Assembly: GCA_031763025.1 (NCBI GenBank)
Contig: JASSKH010000031.1
Span: forward strand, 2,170,001-2,234,000
Length of the DNA stretch: 64,000 nt
Direction of reading: 5' to 3'
Origin: Macrocystis pyrifera
Lineage: Eukaryota > Sar > Phaeophyceae > Laminariales > Laminariaceae
The position numbers and the translations under genes are program-made. Shown here in pieces: positions 9,761 through 20,735 of the stretch (position 1 is the first letter of the stretch; each line of letters begins with the position of its first letter). A model generated the notes under the pieces. The model was given only the letters and a program-made list of their open reading frames with translations, was not told where the DNA came from and did no database searches.

Positions 9761-12700
9761 TTGTTGTTGTTTTCTTCACATTAAACCGTTCTTTCTACGC
9801 GTCGACATCCAGCACAACCACTGTTCATGCCGATTCTTCAAACCTAGAGAGATACAAGTTCTGTGGTCACAAAGCTACGCCACAGAGATACTACGTTGCC
9901 ACGTATGTAATGCAATGCCATGTCATCATACTGCGTGCGACAGGCACGACATACACATTCCATGACCTAGAGAAACAAAAACGAAACAAAGAGACAAAAC
10001 AAAAACAAAAACAAAGACAATTCGAAAGAGAAAAGAAACAAAAAAAAGAAACTAAAATATACCCGATATATGTATATACTTCAGTATAGCAACAAACCAT
10101 CGTACCCCCACGTAGGGGACGTGGCAGACACTTGAAAAGAACGAGCTGGAAAAAAAAAAAGAAAAAGAAGAAAACACCACTAGTCGTCAACAGAGTAAGA
10201 CTAAGAACCAAGGTAAAAATAACAGTCAAACCAAACAAAGCACAAGGCATGCTCCAGGTAGCGGCAGCAGTTTATGGTACGAGTAGCACAGCCAGGGTAT
10301 CCCTGCTGGCCCGCCTGGTACCTTGCTACCCTGTCTGCCACCATCGTCCAGCGTTCGTCAACTATGCCCGGCCCCTCGGCGTCAGACAGTACGAAACAAG
10401 CAGAGCAGGCTCGTCATCCACCCACGCCACACGACTCCTTCAATAAGGCTTATCAATCGGAGAAAGGAAGAGAAATGAAAATCACATAGGGTCACCGCAA
10501 ACAAGACAATAAAATGATATAAAAAAAAACAAAAACAACAGGAAGACAAAGGAAGACCACGTTCGAACCAGCTGCACCAGTTGGTGGTACGAGTAGTATA
10601 GGCATGTTCTACTTCTTAGTCTGCCCGGTACCTGGCTACCCTATCTGCCATCTCCTTCCTACTTTCGTCCACTGCAGATTCCCTGCTACTCCTCTTCCCC
10701 TCCCTCTCCGCATTCCCTTGGTCGGGTTTTCTGCTACTCCTCTTGTTGCCCCTCCTCCCCCCATTCCCTTGGACACCACCCACGGCGGATGCGCGGCGCT
10801 GCCTGCTCAGCTCAGCCTCAGCCTCGTGCCACCTCACCATGAACCGTTCGGCTGCTTCCAGGATCCCCCGGTACCACTTCCCCGCCTTTTTTGCAGCAGT
10901 GGGCCACAGTGCGGTCTCAACTCCAAACACCAAGGGAGCAAGTTCCGTTGACCCTTCGGTGGCGCGGAACTCCCTAAGGTCTTCGACTACGCATCTATGC
11001 CAAGTCTTGACCTGGCCGCCAGGTCTCGGGTTCTCCCCACCAGCAATCGTCCCGAACATCACCCGGCTGGGTAATCGATCCTTGCTTTGCCGTGCCACCC
11101 CCCCCGCGAAGAAGAGACGCCGTTTGCGGATGGTCGTTTCGATGCTCTCGCAACGTGTCATCTTGAGGGCCTTCGCGTACGAGAGGGTGGCATGGTCAGT
11201 ACGAAGTCGGCGTTGGAAGCCAATGGCTCGCAACAGGACTTGGTGGTGAGCCGTTCGAAGCTTGGCAAAGTGTTCCGCTCTGAGGGTCCACGTCACACAC
11301 CCGTAGAGCAGGGTCTCAATCACCTCGGCCTTCAGCATTCGGACTTTCAGGCTAAGGGGGGCGGTCGTCCTATCATACAGCTCCGGGCCGAACCGTTTGA
11401 GGCATGCTCGCATGAGACGGATCCGTCGGTCGATTTCGAGCGAGAGGTCAGCATTTTCGTGGATAACGCCGCCTAGGTACAAGAACTGGGCCGTCTGCTT
11501 ATACCTCTGGCCTGCTGCTTCGATAACGAGCGGTGGTGCGAGGGTTTTCTGGTCTGGCGTTTGTAGAAGCATAGTCTCTGTCTTCTTTTCCGACACCGTA
11601 AGGCCTGCTGCTTCGAAGACAGTCACGATGACTGTCATCATTTTCGCGAGCCCTTCAGCCGACTTCGAGACAATCCCTGCGTCATCGGCGTACAACATGC
11701 CCCATACAGCCCTTCGCACGTACGCCAACGGCTCCTGCTCCTTCGTCCCGACTACTCCAGCATCACTAAGTTGGACCAAATCCCTTACGATTGCTTCGTC
11801 ATGGCTAAAGCGTACTAGTACGACGTGCAACGCAGCAGCGAAAAATACGTTGAACAGTAACGGTGACAGCACACAGCCTTGCCGCAGCCCCTGCGTGACA
11901 TCAAACCATTCCGAGTGCTCGCCGTCATCCGTACGCACGCGAGCCCGCATGCCATCGTGGAAATTACGGATAATTCTCTGCATCTTGGTTGGTACGCCAA
12001 AACGTGTGAGTACTTCCCATAACAGCTCTCGGTCGACAGAGTCGTATGCTTTCTGCAGATTGATGAAGCACAAGTACAGGGGGATTTTCCTCTGTCTTCC
12101 AAGCTCTTGCAACCGGCGCACGACGAACAACATATCAATCGTTGATCGTGCGGGGCGGAAGCCGCACTGTTCCTCCGGGAGTAATTCCTCGGTCTCGCAG
12201 TAGTTGCTGAGGCGCGACGCGACGATTTTCAACAAGACTTTGCCTGCGTGGGCAACCAGCGAAATCCCTCTCAATCAGTTCGGTCCTTCTTTTTGTGAAG
12301 GACCTTGATGATCGCGTCTTTCCATTGCTGGGGGACTTCTCCCGTTACCCAAACATTGACAAGGATGTTGTGAAAGCACTGGGCGAATGCGGGGTGGTCG
12401 ATTTTCAGGAGTTCGGCCGGGAGACCATCTGGCCCGACAGCTTTCCAGTTTGACATCCCCTTAAGTGCTTCCGTCATCTCGTCCATGGATGGTTCATCTC
12501 CGAGCGACAGTTTAAGCGGTCGTGGTGGCAAGAGGTCGATGATCGTGGAATCGAGTTTAAGCGATTTCGTGTTCAAAAGTTTGTGGTAAAACCTCCCCCA
12601 CCGTTCACGAATTCGCACCTTATCCCGCAACAGCGTGCCATCCTCGTCCCTAATGAACTGTTCGCTTCTCGCTTTAGTCCCTTCCAATCCTACCGTACTC

Positions 12701-12960
12701 TTAAGGTGCTTGTAAAAGCCTCTCTGGTCGTTGTTCGCTAGTAGTCGTTCGGTTTCAGCGAGGTAAGCTTCGAAGTACGCATGCAGTCCTGCGGCAATCA
12801 CCTTCTGCAGGTTCGCACACGCAGATCTCAGTGTCTTCCACGCGGTTCTATCCTGGGGGTGGGCACGCAAGAATTGCCGTGCATCCTCCCTCGCTGTCCA
12901 TGCTAATATGAATGCGGTCACGGTTTCGGCAGACTCACACCATCCATGTCTGCGGTGGCG
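9761..12960 (-). mobile_element. non-LTR retrotransposon copy B
   Basis: A 3.2-kb copy in opposite orientation to A, with the tail (TTG repeats) at 9761-9773 and the 5' end at 12960. It begins 67 bp inside copy A's 5' end. Left flank ...GCACCACCTG and right flank TCTGGGC share CTG, so any target duplication is only about 3 bp. It inserted within an EsV-1-7 unit, between APP and the following Gly-Gln-Lys-Arg. Confidence 0.88.
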
Positions 12961-12969
12961 TCTGGGCAA
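10616..12969 (-). pseudogene. reverse transcriptase ORF of copy B, inactive
   Basis: Frames 12271-12969 and 10616-12274 carry the same 10-bp deletion and the same Asp to Asn change in motif A ([10 protein letters not shown]) as copy A. It keeps KAYDS where A has KVYDS, and the remaining motifs ([18 protein letters not shown]) are intact. Shared lesions mean A and B derive from one already defective source copied in trans, or from one another. Confidence 0.85.
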
Positions 12970-13201
12970 AAAAGAATACGATGTTCATATCATCAATTAC
13001 CAGGTGATGAAAATGTTAAGGCGAAAAAATGCGGAGTCGATGGGTGTAGAACGAGGCCAAGTTCGCACCACCATGTATGAAGCCTATAAGATGTTTAGAG
13101 CATCAATTACCATTTGATGAAAATGTAGCAAGTAAGAAATGTGAATTCGATGGGTGTAGAACGAGACCAAGTTTCGCACCACCAGGTATGACACCTATAA
13201 G

Positions 13202-14032
13202 ATGTTTAGAGTCGATGGGTGTAGAACGAGGGCGAGTTGTGCACCACCAGGTGAAAAACCTATGAGGTGTGCACTGCACAAACAACTCAATGACGAGGAT
13301 TTAGTCTCTACATTCTGTGAATATATTGGATGTAAAACACGACCTTCATATGCACCACAAGGTTATCCGCGAGTAAGATGTTTGGAACACAAACTCCCTA
13401 ATGATATAGACGTAAATTCCACGAGGTGTAAGTCGCAAGCTTGTAGCCATTATAAAGATATAGGTCTAAGAGGGCTTGCATCGTTTATAGATCCAAAAAC
13501 TGGAAAATTTGGTCTATGTCGTAATTGTCATAGAGTATTGTTCCCAGATGCTCATGATAAAGTAAAAGTTCGGAAAGAACATTTCATTTTAGCTGAAATT
13601 CAGAGGCAACTTCCGGAGCTAGATGAGTATTTTAAGATATGGGACTGTCCATTAAATAGTTGTACGACAAAGAAGCCGGATATGGCATGGTGTATTAAAA
13701 ACACATTGTTACACGTAGAAATTGATGAGGACGGACTAAGTCACGAGCAAGATGAAGATAGACTATTAGAAATCCACGCGGCATCTGGTTTAATCAATCA
13801 TGTTGTTATTAGATTCAATCCCGATGAATCAGAGGATGGTTCAAAATCGTGTTTTACGAATGGACATTTGCGAAACGGGGATAAGTGTGTAAAAAAGGTG
13901 AAAAAGGTATGGGATGAAAGGATCCCAGTGCTTATATCAAATGTGAAAGAAGCTTTTGATCAGGCATTACAAGATAGGAATGTAAATACAAAGAAGCGCA
14001 AGTTGTTTTTTTTAATTTTGCCAGGACAATGA
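13202..14032 (+). CDS. C-terminal EsV-1-7 units plus PD-(D/E)XK-like domain
   Basis: A 276-residue open frame, the longest intact piece of the broken EsV-1-7 gene. It begins within a unit (VDGCRTRASCAPPG) and includes CEYIGCKTRPSYAPQGYPR with CLEH, a complete C-x4-C-x15-C-x2-H unit, followed by a partial one. The C-terminal 150 residues contain KPDMAW, LLHVEIDEDGLSHEQDEDR and VVIRFNPDE. An Asp, then E-x-D in a beta-strand context, then conserved IRFNPD is the layout of a PD-(D/E)XK-type nuclease-like domain seen in algal and giant-virus proteins. That assignment rests on motif spacing only. The stop at 14030-14032 is followed by a palindromic hairpin shared with the convergent gene. Confidence 0.65.
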   Translation: MFRVDGCRTRASCAPPGEKPMRCALHKQLNDEDLVSTFCEYIGCKTRPSYAPQGYPRVRCLEHKLPNDIDVNSTRCKSQACSHYKDIGLRGLASFIDPKTGKFGLCRNCHRVLFPDAHDKVKVRKEHFILAEIQRQLPELDEYFKIWDCPLNSCTTKKPDMAWCIKNTLLHVEIDEDGLSHEQDEDRLLEIHAASGLINHVVIRFNPDESEDGSKSCFTNGHLRNGDKCVKKVKKVWDERIPVLISNVKEAFDQALQDRNVNTKKRKLFFLILPGQ

Positions 14033-14074
14033 TCATCATAGATCCCTGGATTTAGGCGAGACGAATCTCAAGCC

Positions 14075-14100
14075 ATAATAAAATGTATACGTTTTATTAT
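14075..14100. terminator. AT-rich palindrome between convergent genes
   Basis: A 26-bp near-perfect palindrome centred on GTATAC with flanking AATAAAA / TTTTATT lies 43 bp after the plus-strand stop (14032) and 8 bp beyond the minus-strand stop (14108). It also supplies AATAAA on both strands. It could end transcripts from both genes. Confidence 0.55.
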
Positions 14101-14107
14101 TTTTTTA

Positions 14108-14470
14108 TTAACGCTTCACATAAGGATTACCGAAAACAAAAGGTTTCGATGTGTCCGCGAAGCAAATCTTCTTCCTCTTTGATGATTCAGAAACCTTTAC
14201 CCCAATTTCAAACTTTGAAGACAAATCAGTAAGGCTTTCGTCATTTTCTTCCAATGGTTCCACATACTTGTATATGATTCTTCCAGTCATTTTACTAGTC
14301 TCAATTGATAAACCAGTTCCTTCGTATACAGATCCACTCTCGAATTCCTCAAGCTTTTCATGGAGATCAGTAACTGTTTTCATTATACTTGACCTACCCC
14401 CATTACAAAATCTGTGATTAAAAATAAATCGGCTCCATTTACCACCGAATGTTTTTTCCTTGTGATCACT
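14108..14470 (-). pseudogene. unknown gene, 3' part, truncated by the 8-kb TIR element
   Basis: About 120 codons open (SDHKEKTFGGKWSRFIF ... GNPYVKR) with no recognised family. The reading frame enters directly from the terminal inverted repeat at 14471, so its natural 5' part is missing here. A 60-codon N-terminal-like ORF on the same strand lies just beyond the element's other end (22564-22752). I infer both are halves of one gene. Confidence 0.45.
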
Positions 14471-14499
14471 ACACACGTGGCCATTTGGGTACCCCCAAA

Positions 14500-15190
14500 A
14501 TCCTCCAGAGGTCCTCTAGAGGATTCCAAAAACAAAACGATCTCCCAGAATGGTAATGAGAAAATCCTGTGTAGGATTTCGTACCCGCAAAATCCTGCAG
14601 AGGAAACAGAAACCGACTTGGTCCCTCTAGACGGTGTCTGCTGACACTCCTGTGGAGGGCATTGTCCTCATCAACGGCCCTCTGGGGGGTGCCGTGATGG
14701 AAATAATCCCCCAGCATGGTAATGAAAAAATGCTGTGCAGGATTTCGTCCCCATGAAACCCTGTACAGGAAACAAAAGTGAAATCGCCCCCCTGGACGTT
14801 TTTTTATGACATTCCTGTGGAGCGTATTAAAAAAATCGGCGGCCTCTGGGGGGTGTCGCGATGAAAATAATCCCCCAGCATGGTAATGTAAAAATCCTGT
14901 GCAGGATTTTGTATCTATGAAACCCTGTACAGGACATAAATCTTCACTCTACCCCCTGGACGGTTTTTGAGAGCAATCCTGTGGAGGGTATTCCAATAAT
15001 CGACGGCCCTCTGGGGGGTGTCGCGATGGCAATAATCCCCCAGCATGGTAATGAGAATATCATGTGCAGGATAGCACAAACACCTCAATATGGCATGGCC
15101 TTAATATCCGTTTTCAGGATTTCTTATCTTCGAAACCATGCAGAGTAAACCAAATTGTTAAAATTATTATCCCTCTGCAGAATTTGGTCA
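14500..15190. repeat. about 165-bp tandem array with internal palindromes (left subterminal)
   Basis: TGGTAATG recurs at 14551, 14717, 14881 and 15046, giving periods of 166, 164 and 165 bp. Each unit contains CCTGTGNAGG / CCTGTACAGG / CCTCTGGGGG palindromes at fixed spacing. Together with the right array it defines the subterminal region of the TIR element. Confidence 0.85.
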
Positions 15191-17630
15191 CTCTGCTCCT
15201 TTGATGGCCTCACTAGACTATTATACTCGTAAATATTCTTAATGTTGACAATTTACCTCCATACCTCGCCGACGCTTACAGGCTGTCATCTTTGTTCAAA
15301 GCTCTAAGGCGGGCGGGAAGCAAAACTTAAAAAAACACTTTGCCACAGATCACAGCAGCAGTTTATGACTGTTGCCGGCCGTTCGGTTCCCAACCAGATT
15401 TCTGTACGCTCAGGTGTACACCCGTCTGGCCTTGCTGTCTCTCTTAAATGAAAAGCTTCAATATCAGTCCTCTTTCGCTCTCTGTACTTGTGTGCATCCC
15501 CGTATCAGACATGCCTCCCCAGGTTTCTAGATGTAATACTCTACGTAAAAATATTCACGTATATCTATCTGCTATTAAACCACTACTCGTACTATACTAC
15601 GTGTACAACGACTGAAAGATACCTTCAACACATGGGTAAGATATACAGACGCAGCAACGCGACCTACGTGGAGACGCCTATCTACCATCGACGTTCAGGA
15701 CAAAAAAAAACGTGCTCAGTCGGCAATACGCGTACTCCATTCCAGAGTCGGGCCCGGTCTAGCGCTGTCCGTGTCGGGAATGCCCGCCCCCTCGCATGCT
15801 GCCGGGGACGTTGCCCTTGTTGGCGTGGCCTGCTCCTTCGCTGCTGCCGCTGCCGTTCTAAGCGCTGGATCCATCTGTATTGGTTCGACGTCGTCTTCGT
15901 CGCCGTTGTTGTCGCCGTGGCCTTTGTTGTCGTCGTCGTCGCCCTTCTCGTCATGGTCGCTCTTATCTTGGCCGCCCTCGCCTTCCTGGTCAGCAGTTAA
16001 ACCGCCTGTTACGTAAGCACAGCAGAGCCAGAGGGAAGCGCGAAGGACACACGTGGCCACTGAGAACACAGAACAAATATACCTGACGTAGGCATTAATC
16101 CCCTGGAGGGTCGCAGCAAGGGGAGCGTACGTGGACACAAGGAACGTGGTAATCAACAGAAATCACAAAAAAAAAATCGAACGGCCATCTGAAAAGCGCA
16201 CCAATAAAACCAAACCTACATCTCACAGATCATGCGGAGCCTAGCGAGTCGGGTCGGGTCAGGAGGCGTTCACAACCTCACTGGTCAGGTACTTGGCTGG
16301 ACAAGTGACGGCAAATATCATGGTACAGTACTAGTGGTCCCTCTATAACGTCGGCTCAATAATGCGAGTGCCCTATCTAATGCCGAATCTGCATTGTAAG
16401 GGACGCACCCTGTATAGTGCCAGTTCCGCCGCTTGGGTGTCCGTCAATAATGCCGGGTCAGTGTTTATCCTACTTATGCTGTGCACATCTATGCATACAC
16501 CCACAAACACCAGATAAACAGCAGGTGGTGCAACCGTTTTGGTGTCTGCTCGATTCCGGGTTGGGCTGGTTTGTCGAAGTAGATGACAGCATGTTGTGTT
16601 TTTGTGGGAATCTCTTCTGTGTGAGCAAGACGTACAGTAGTATGGATGTATGGGGCCACATTGGGCAGACGTGGCAAACAGACAAAAATACACATGAACA
16701 CGGCACGGCACCAAAAACGCGGGCTCTGAAACTCGGCTTTAGTACCATTCGTATGATACGAGTACACAACACATGTACAGCAGCACAGGAACAAGACAGG
16801 TCAATTCTGCTATCTGTGGTGCAGAATAGTACGGGGTATTCCATATTATACTTTACAACTATTGTCAGAGTACGTTCCAGGTATAATATTAATATCAGAA
16901 CACAGCAGTACAACAGTAGTGCACAGCAGTGGTATGTTTAGAACAAACAGAACTTTCTGGAGTATACTGCTGGTGGTGCACAGCAGTGCACCATCCCACT
17001 ACTGTGTGTTCCATACACCCCTCTGCTGCTCACTCACTGCGAATACATGTCATACGTAGCAGGTGTCCCTCCCTGTGTCCCTCATTCTAACCCCGCATCA
17101 CAGCAGCGTATTCTCGGTCGCTTGTTGCATACGGTGGTGTATGGTACATTGATTCTTCAACTGTGCTTGGCATTATAATAAAAGAGTCTCAAATCGCGAA
17201 TAACGGCATTGTACCCGAACAATGCCGGTGCCCGCTACAATGCCGGTATTCTAAAATGTAATGATTCTTCAAAAGTGCCGGCAAACACCGGCGCTATCCA
17301 AGAATCCCAGACAGTGAATTATGACGAGGGAAATGTGATATATCGTATGCAAGTGAGGTTTTCGGTCGGATAGTAAAACAGGTCGCTTCTGCGGAGTAGG
17401 AGATAGCCTAGATTACTACTTCATATACGTCGGATACTCGCGAGTCCGGACGTGCCGGTGCGAGCACACGGCTTTTCGTTGAGGGACACCAACAACTGCC
17501 GAGAGCGCTTAACCCCTTTACAACTGGAAACCCGGGGTTGGGGACATAGTTACTCGTAATCAGTAGAATGATGGGTTTTGGGCCTCTAAAAGGGTTAATA
17601 GCGTGGGCAAGCAAAATTCGACGCAAGTCG
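15190..17630. other. interior of TIR element, no clear gene
   Basis: One minus-strand ORF (15716-16156) is listed separately. TGGTCCCTCTATAA near 16334 matches the terminus of the small element at about 56.3 kb. Around 17200-17300 are several ATGCCGG and TGCCGGT phrases related to it. Otherwise I see nothing assignable. Confidence 0.5.
15716..16156 (-). CDS. hypothetical small acidic protein
   Basis: A 146-residue ORF. The N-terminal 60 residues are hydrophobic with a possible membrane or signal segment (residues 26-50). Residues 55-90 are an Asp/Glu/Gly/Lys-rich acidic stretch (KGDDDDNKGHGDNNGDEDD), followed by an Ala/Thr/Pro-rich end. Low-complexity coding of this kind could be real or chance. 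No family is recognised, and it lies inside the TIR element with no sign that it is a transposase. Confidence 0.25.
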   Translation of the reverse strand: MITTFLVSTYAPLAATLQGINAYVRYICSVFSVATCVLRASLWLCCAYVTGGLTADQEGEGGQDKSDHDEKGDDDDNKGHGDNNGDEDDVEPIQMDPALRTAAAAAKEQATPTRATSPAACEGAGIPDTDSARPGPTLEWSTRIAD

Positions 17631-17639
17631 ACGAAGGAA

Positions 17640-19010
17640 GAAACTGCTGAAATCTGCTCGCGATAAAAATGCAAGGCGCGTACCACAGTGGGGAGCAGGG
17701 AGAGGAGCCTGCGTTGTAACCCCGGACCTAAGTTACAAAAGGAAGGGAGACAGAGCTTTAGGGCAAGACATATGATAGATGGGAAGAAAAGAAAGAAAAA
17801 AAACACTGCTGGACATCTATTTTTTTTTTTCGTGTCCAGAATAGTAGTGGATGTACGAGCTGCACCCACCGCATCTTGGACCCGCAGAATCTGTGCAGAG
17901 ACTCGGACAGGACGAACTTCACCCGCGCCCCCGCTTGACTAGTGGTTAGACCGCGAGGTTACTAATGCCAAGGTCATGGGTTCGAACCCCGGCCAAGGCG
18001 GAGTTTTTTCTTGCAAAAAAAAATGCAGACAGCGTCTACTGCTGCTGTGGCGTGAGCTTTCAAAGCTCGACGCGAGTCGAAGACGGAATAAGGCTGTTTC
18101 CTATGGAGTTCGATTTCGAGCCTCAGATTTATATTTTTCGATCTCCAAAATGAATGACCCTGCTTATGCAGTTCAAATATGCCAAATCCGACGGGATATT
18201 TTTCGATATGAGAATCCGATGACCCAAGTCGCCAAAATCCGACGACTTTCACCAGATTTTCAAATCGAAAAAGGGCATGCTCTCTAAATTCAAGATGTCA
18301 TCCACGACAGCAAACAGCAGCAGAACGATCGATCACTTGGATGGTGATTCAGCTTTATAGCGACGTTGCTTCGCGCCATACGCGCGGTCGGCGGGCGGCG
18401 CGTCCCACCGTGGCCAGACTACAGTCAGTGGGCGCGGGCTCGGGCCTAGACACCAAGACAAGCGCACTCGGCGCGCACCTCTCCGTGGATACGTACTCGA
18501 AGACTACACTGCTGTACAGCAGCACAGCAGCAGCAGCAGCAGCAGCAGCAGTCAGACACATGATGAAGCACAAAACACCAAGACAGCTTGACTCTAGCGC
18601 ACGCGCCACGTCTCTTCGCCGCCTGACCAGAGGCAGTCAGCCTTGGCTCGGACGCTTGGGTCCTACGCGAAGGGCAGCGAACCCAGCGCGTCTCTTCGCG
18701 GCGCCAGACCACAACAACAACAGTTGGTCTTGGCGTTTGCTCGAATATCAGCACGCGTAATAAATCTGATTTTCCGCGTTGGACGACTGTTTCGATTTGC
18801 CAAGTTCACATCTGAAAATGCGATCGGATCAAAATCTGAATACCAAAAATCGAACCGCATAGGAAACGGCCTAAAACGCTGCATTAATTCTCGCGATAAA
18901 AAATCAAGGTACGTACCATTGGGAGAGAAGGGAGAAGCGCCCGCTATGTGAACTCGGATCTGAGCTACTACTGGGAGGGAGCGGGAGAGTAGGGCAAGGG
19001 TATTAAATGG
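17640..19010. repeat. pair of diverged repeats, direct and inverted
   Basis: The block at 17640-17775 (TCGCGATAAAA ... GGGCAAGAC) reappears in diverged direct form at 18885-19000. A block of about 50 bp at 18085-18135 (GGCTGTTTCCTATGGAGTTC) reappears inverted at 18822-18875. This suggests two or three copies of one degraded element. A short CAG run lies at 18527-18551. Confidence 0.5.
17932..18010 (+). tRNA. tRNA-Ile-like sequence, degenerate, or SINE head
   Basis: Box A-like GACTAGTGGTTAGACC and box B-like GGGTTCGAACCCC are correctly spaced. CTAAT in the anticodon-loop position, followed by GCCAAGGTC, resembles tRNA-Ile(AAT). A T6 run (18004-18009) follows, as for Pol III termination. The anticodon stem is short by about three bases and the acceptor ends pair only with a bulge, so this is more likely a pseudogene or the head of a tRNA-derived SINE than a working tRNA. 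Confidence 0.4.
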
Positions 19011-20735
19011 GGTCCAAAAAAACAATGCAACGCCTTCAGGAAAGGTACACCGTAAAACTACGCTCAGCAGCAGCTACAGAGTACTTGTAGTATATTCAGT
19101 GCTTGCCACAACTAGTTTGCTGCGTTAAAAAACAAACGGCAGATTGAGCACGTACAGTCAGTACATACTTTGTACCCGGTGTACCGCTAAATGTAAAACC
19201 TAACACACCCCGCGCGCAATCAAATTATCACAGCAAGCTTGCACAAGACAATTTTGAGAAACGTGCGATCTCTCGCAGCTGAGAGGTACATGAAATACTG
19301 AACACGTACTATATACCAGGTCCAAGGGAATACATCACCCCCAGCTTCGTCACCGGTACCATGCAGGCCCTACCAAAGATGTCAGGAGACATGCCAAGCA
19401 AGTCAAAACTGTGCTGTCAAAGGTGTACCACCAGGTGGGCCGGTGTGTTCCCTACTACACCCTATCAATCGCAACTCGATGTTAGTCAGGGAAGTCAAGG
19501 GCAAACCTGCTGTCTGTCATAAAGATCTAAAGTTCAGTCTTTGGGCTGTACGTGCAGAAATGTATCGTACTTGGTACCTGTGCTTCTAGTCACAAACAGG
19601 GGTGTCCCAACCAGCACCAAGGGGCTATTTTAGGGGACACATTTACAGTAGTACTCGTAGCTCTTTGGCAAAGTATCACATACAGTACCAGGTATCCTGT
19701 ATATATACGTATGCAGCGTGATACCTGGTGCTTCGAAAAAATGCGAAAGGAACCGACGACAACTGCATCGGCTACACCAAAATAAGGAGCACGTCATACA
19801 GGCTCACCAGGTGTAAGATGTGTTCGACGTGCAGTCGTACGACACGCGCGCAGCAACAAGATTAGGCATCTGCTGTACGCGCTTGAAACGCAAGATCGCC
19901 TCTCTTTTTGATCTCGAAATAATTTGAATTTTGTCACACACCAACAGCCAACCGTGCACCAACGGCAAAAAAAGTAAACTGTTCGCAAAAAAACAGCCCT
20001 CCTCTTCTCGCGAAAGAACGAGAGCGCCAACCACCTGCTTCACTCCATACGCGATATCAACATAAAGAACAGCACACACCTTGCGAGAGCCACCACTGGC
20101 GGATGCACCGCCCTCGCCCTTGCCGCTACTCGAAGGGCGCCCGTGGGAAAATCTCCGGGAGACCTACGGTACGCTCTGCAATGTCTCTGGTACGAAGGCC
20201 TCTCCGATCCGATCTCAGCAGAAGCCGCGCCGCTCGCCCAACGGAAGCCGACACTTCCAATGATCTTCTCCTCCTCATTCGGAGGTGCATCTCCTCTGTT
20301 GGTTGCTTGACGTGTTGCCTATGGGGTTGTTAGCCCCAGCACAAGCCTTTCCGCCTGCCTTCGTGATAACTTGTCTGGAAGTGTGGAGTGCACACATTGC
20401 AAGTCGGTTGGTCCGAATAAATTCTGGTTTTCCGCATCCTTCTGAAGGATTGCTGATGCGGGGACTAAACACGTTTTAGGTTGCTAATCCAAGAGGCTTC
20501 TGCACTGCTGTCTGGCTCAGTGCTGCCTAGCACTCGGTATCGCCACTACTTGAGCTTCACGAGGGCGATACAGTGGGGCACAGCTGTAGCAGGGGAGCAG
20601 GGTAAATCGTAGTAAGGTGGCAAACTGCGTGACAAAATATTTCCAGGTACAAACAGCGGTAGTAGTATACCGTATTAATAGGTGCATTTATTACACACAT
20701 CATGCCGCCGGCTGTGTCCCGCATCTAAACAAATC
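19010..20735. other. interior of TIR element, nothing assignable
   Basis: Mixed composition, short ORFs in all frames without recognisable motifs, and no tandem repeats of note until the right array begins. Confidence 0.5.

Larger units (their letters stand above)
6306..14032 (+). pseudogene. EsV-1-7 repeat / nuclease-like gene, broken by two retrotransposons
   Basis: Three separated blocks read as one gene. Block 1 (6306-6364) encodes MPILCVFPGCGTQSSFAPRG, the first half of a C-x4-C ... EsV-1-7 unit. Block 2 (9649-9760) encodes the second half, including LRCGKHK and the start of the next unit. Block 3 (12961-14032) carries three to four more units and the C-terminal domain. Retrotransposon A sits between blocks 1 and 2, and B between 2 and 3. 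With the insertions set aside, the junctions fall exactly where the repeat pattern predicts. Additional frameshifts occur in blocks 2 and 3 (near 9725, 13060 and 13205). EsV-1-7 units (C-x4-C-x15/16-C-x2-H) are described from Ectocarpus virus EsV-1 and algal proteins and are presumed zinc-binding. Confidence 0.75.

Noticed and set aside
7189-12203. 268-codon ORFs opposite the reverse transcriptase genes (also at 45411-46217).
   Set aside because: They are exact shadows of the RT coding frame, conserved only because the RT is.
6365-12960. One large palindromic (fold-back) transposon formed by A and B.
   Set aside because: The spacer between the tails encodes part of the interrupted EsV-1-7 gene and the outer junctions differ, so these are two insertions.
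14468-14480. CACTA-type transposon end (CACTACACAC).
   Set aside because: The opposite terminus does not carry CACTA; only ACACACGTGGCC is shared.
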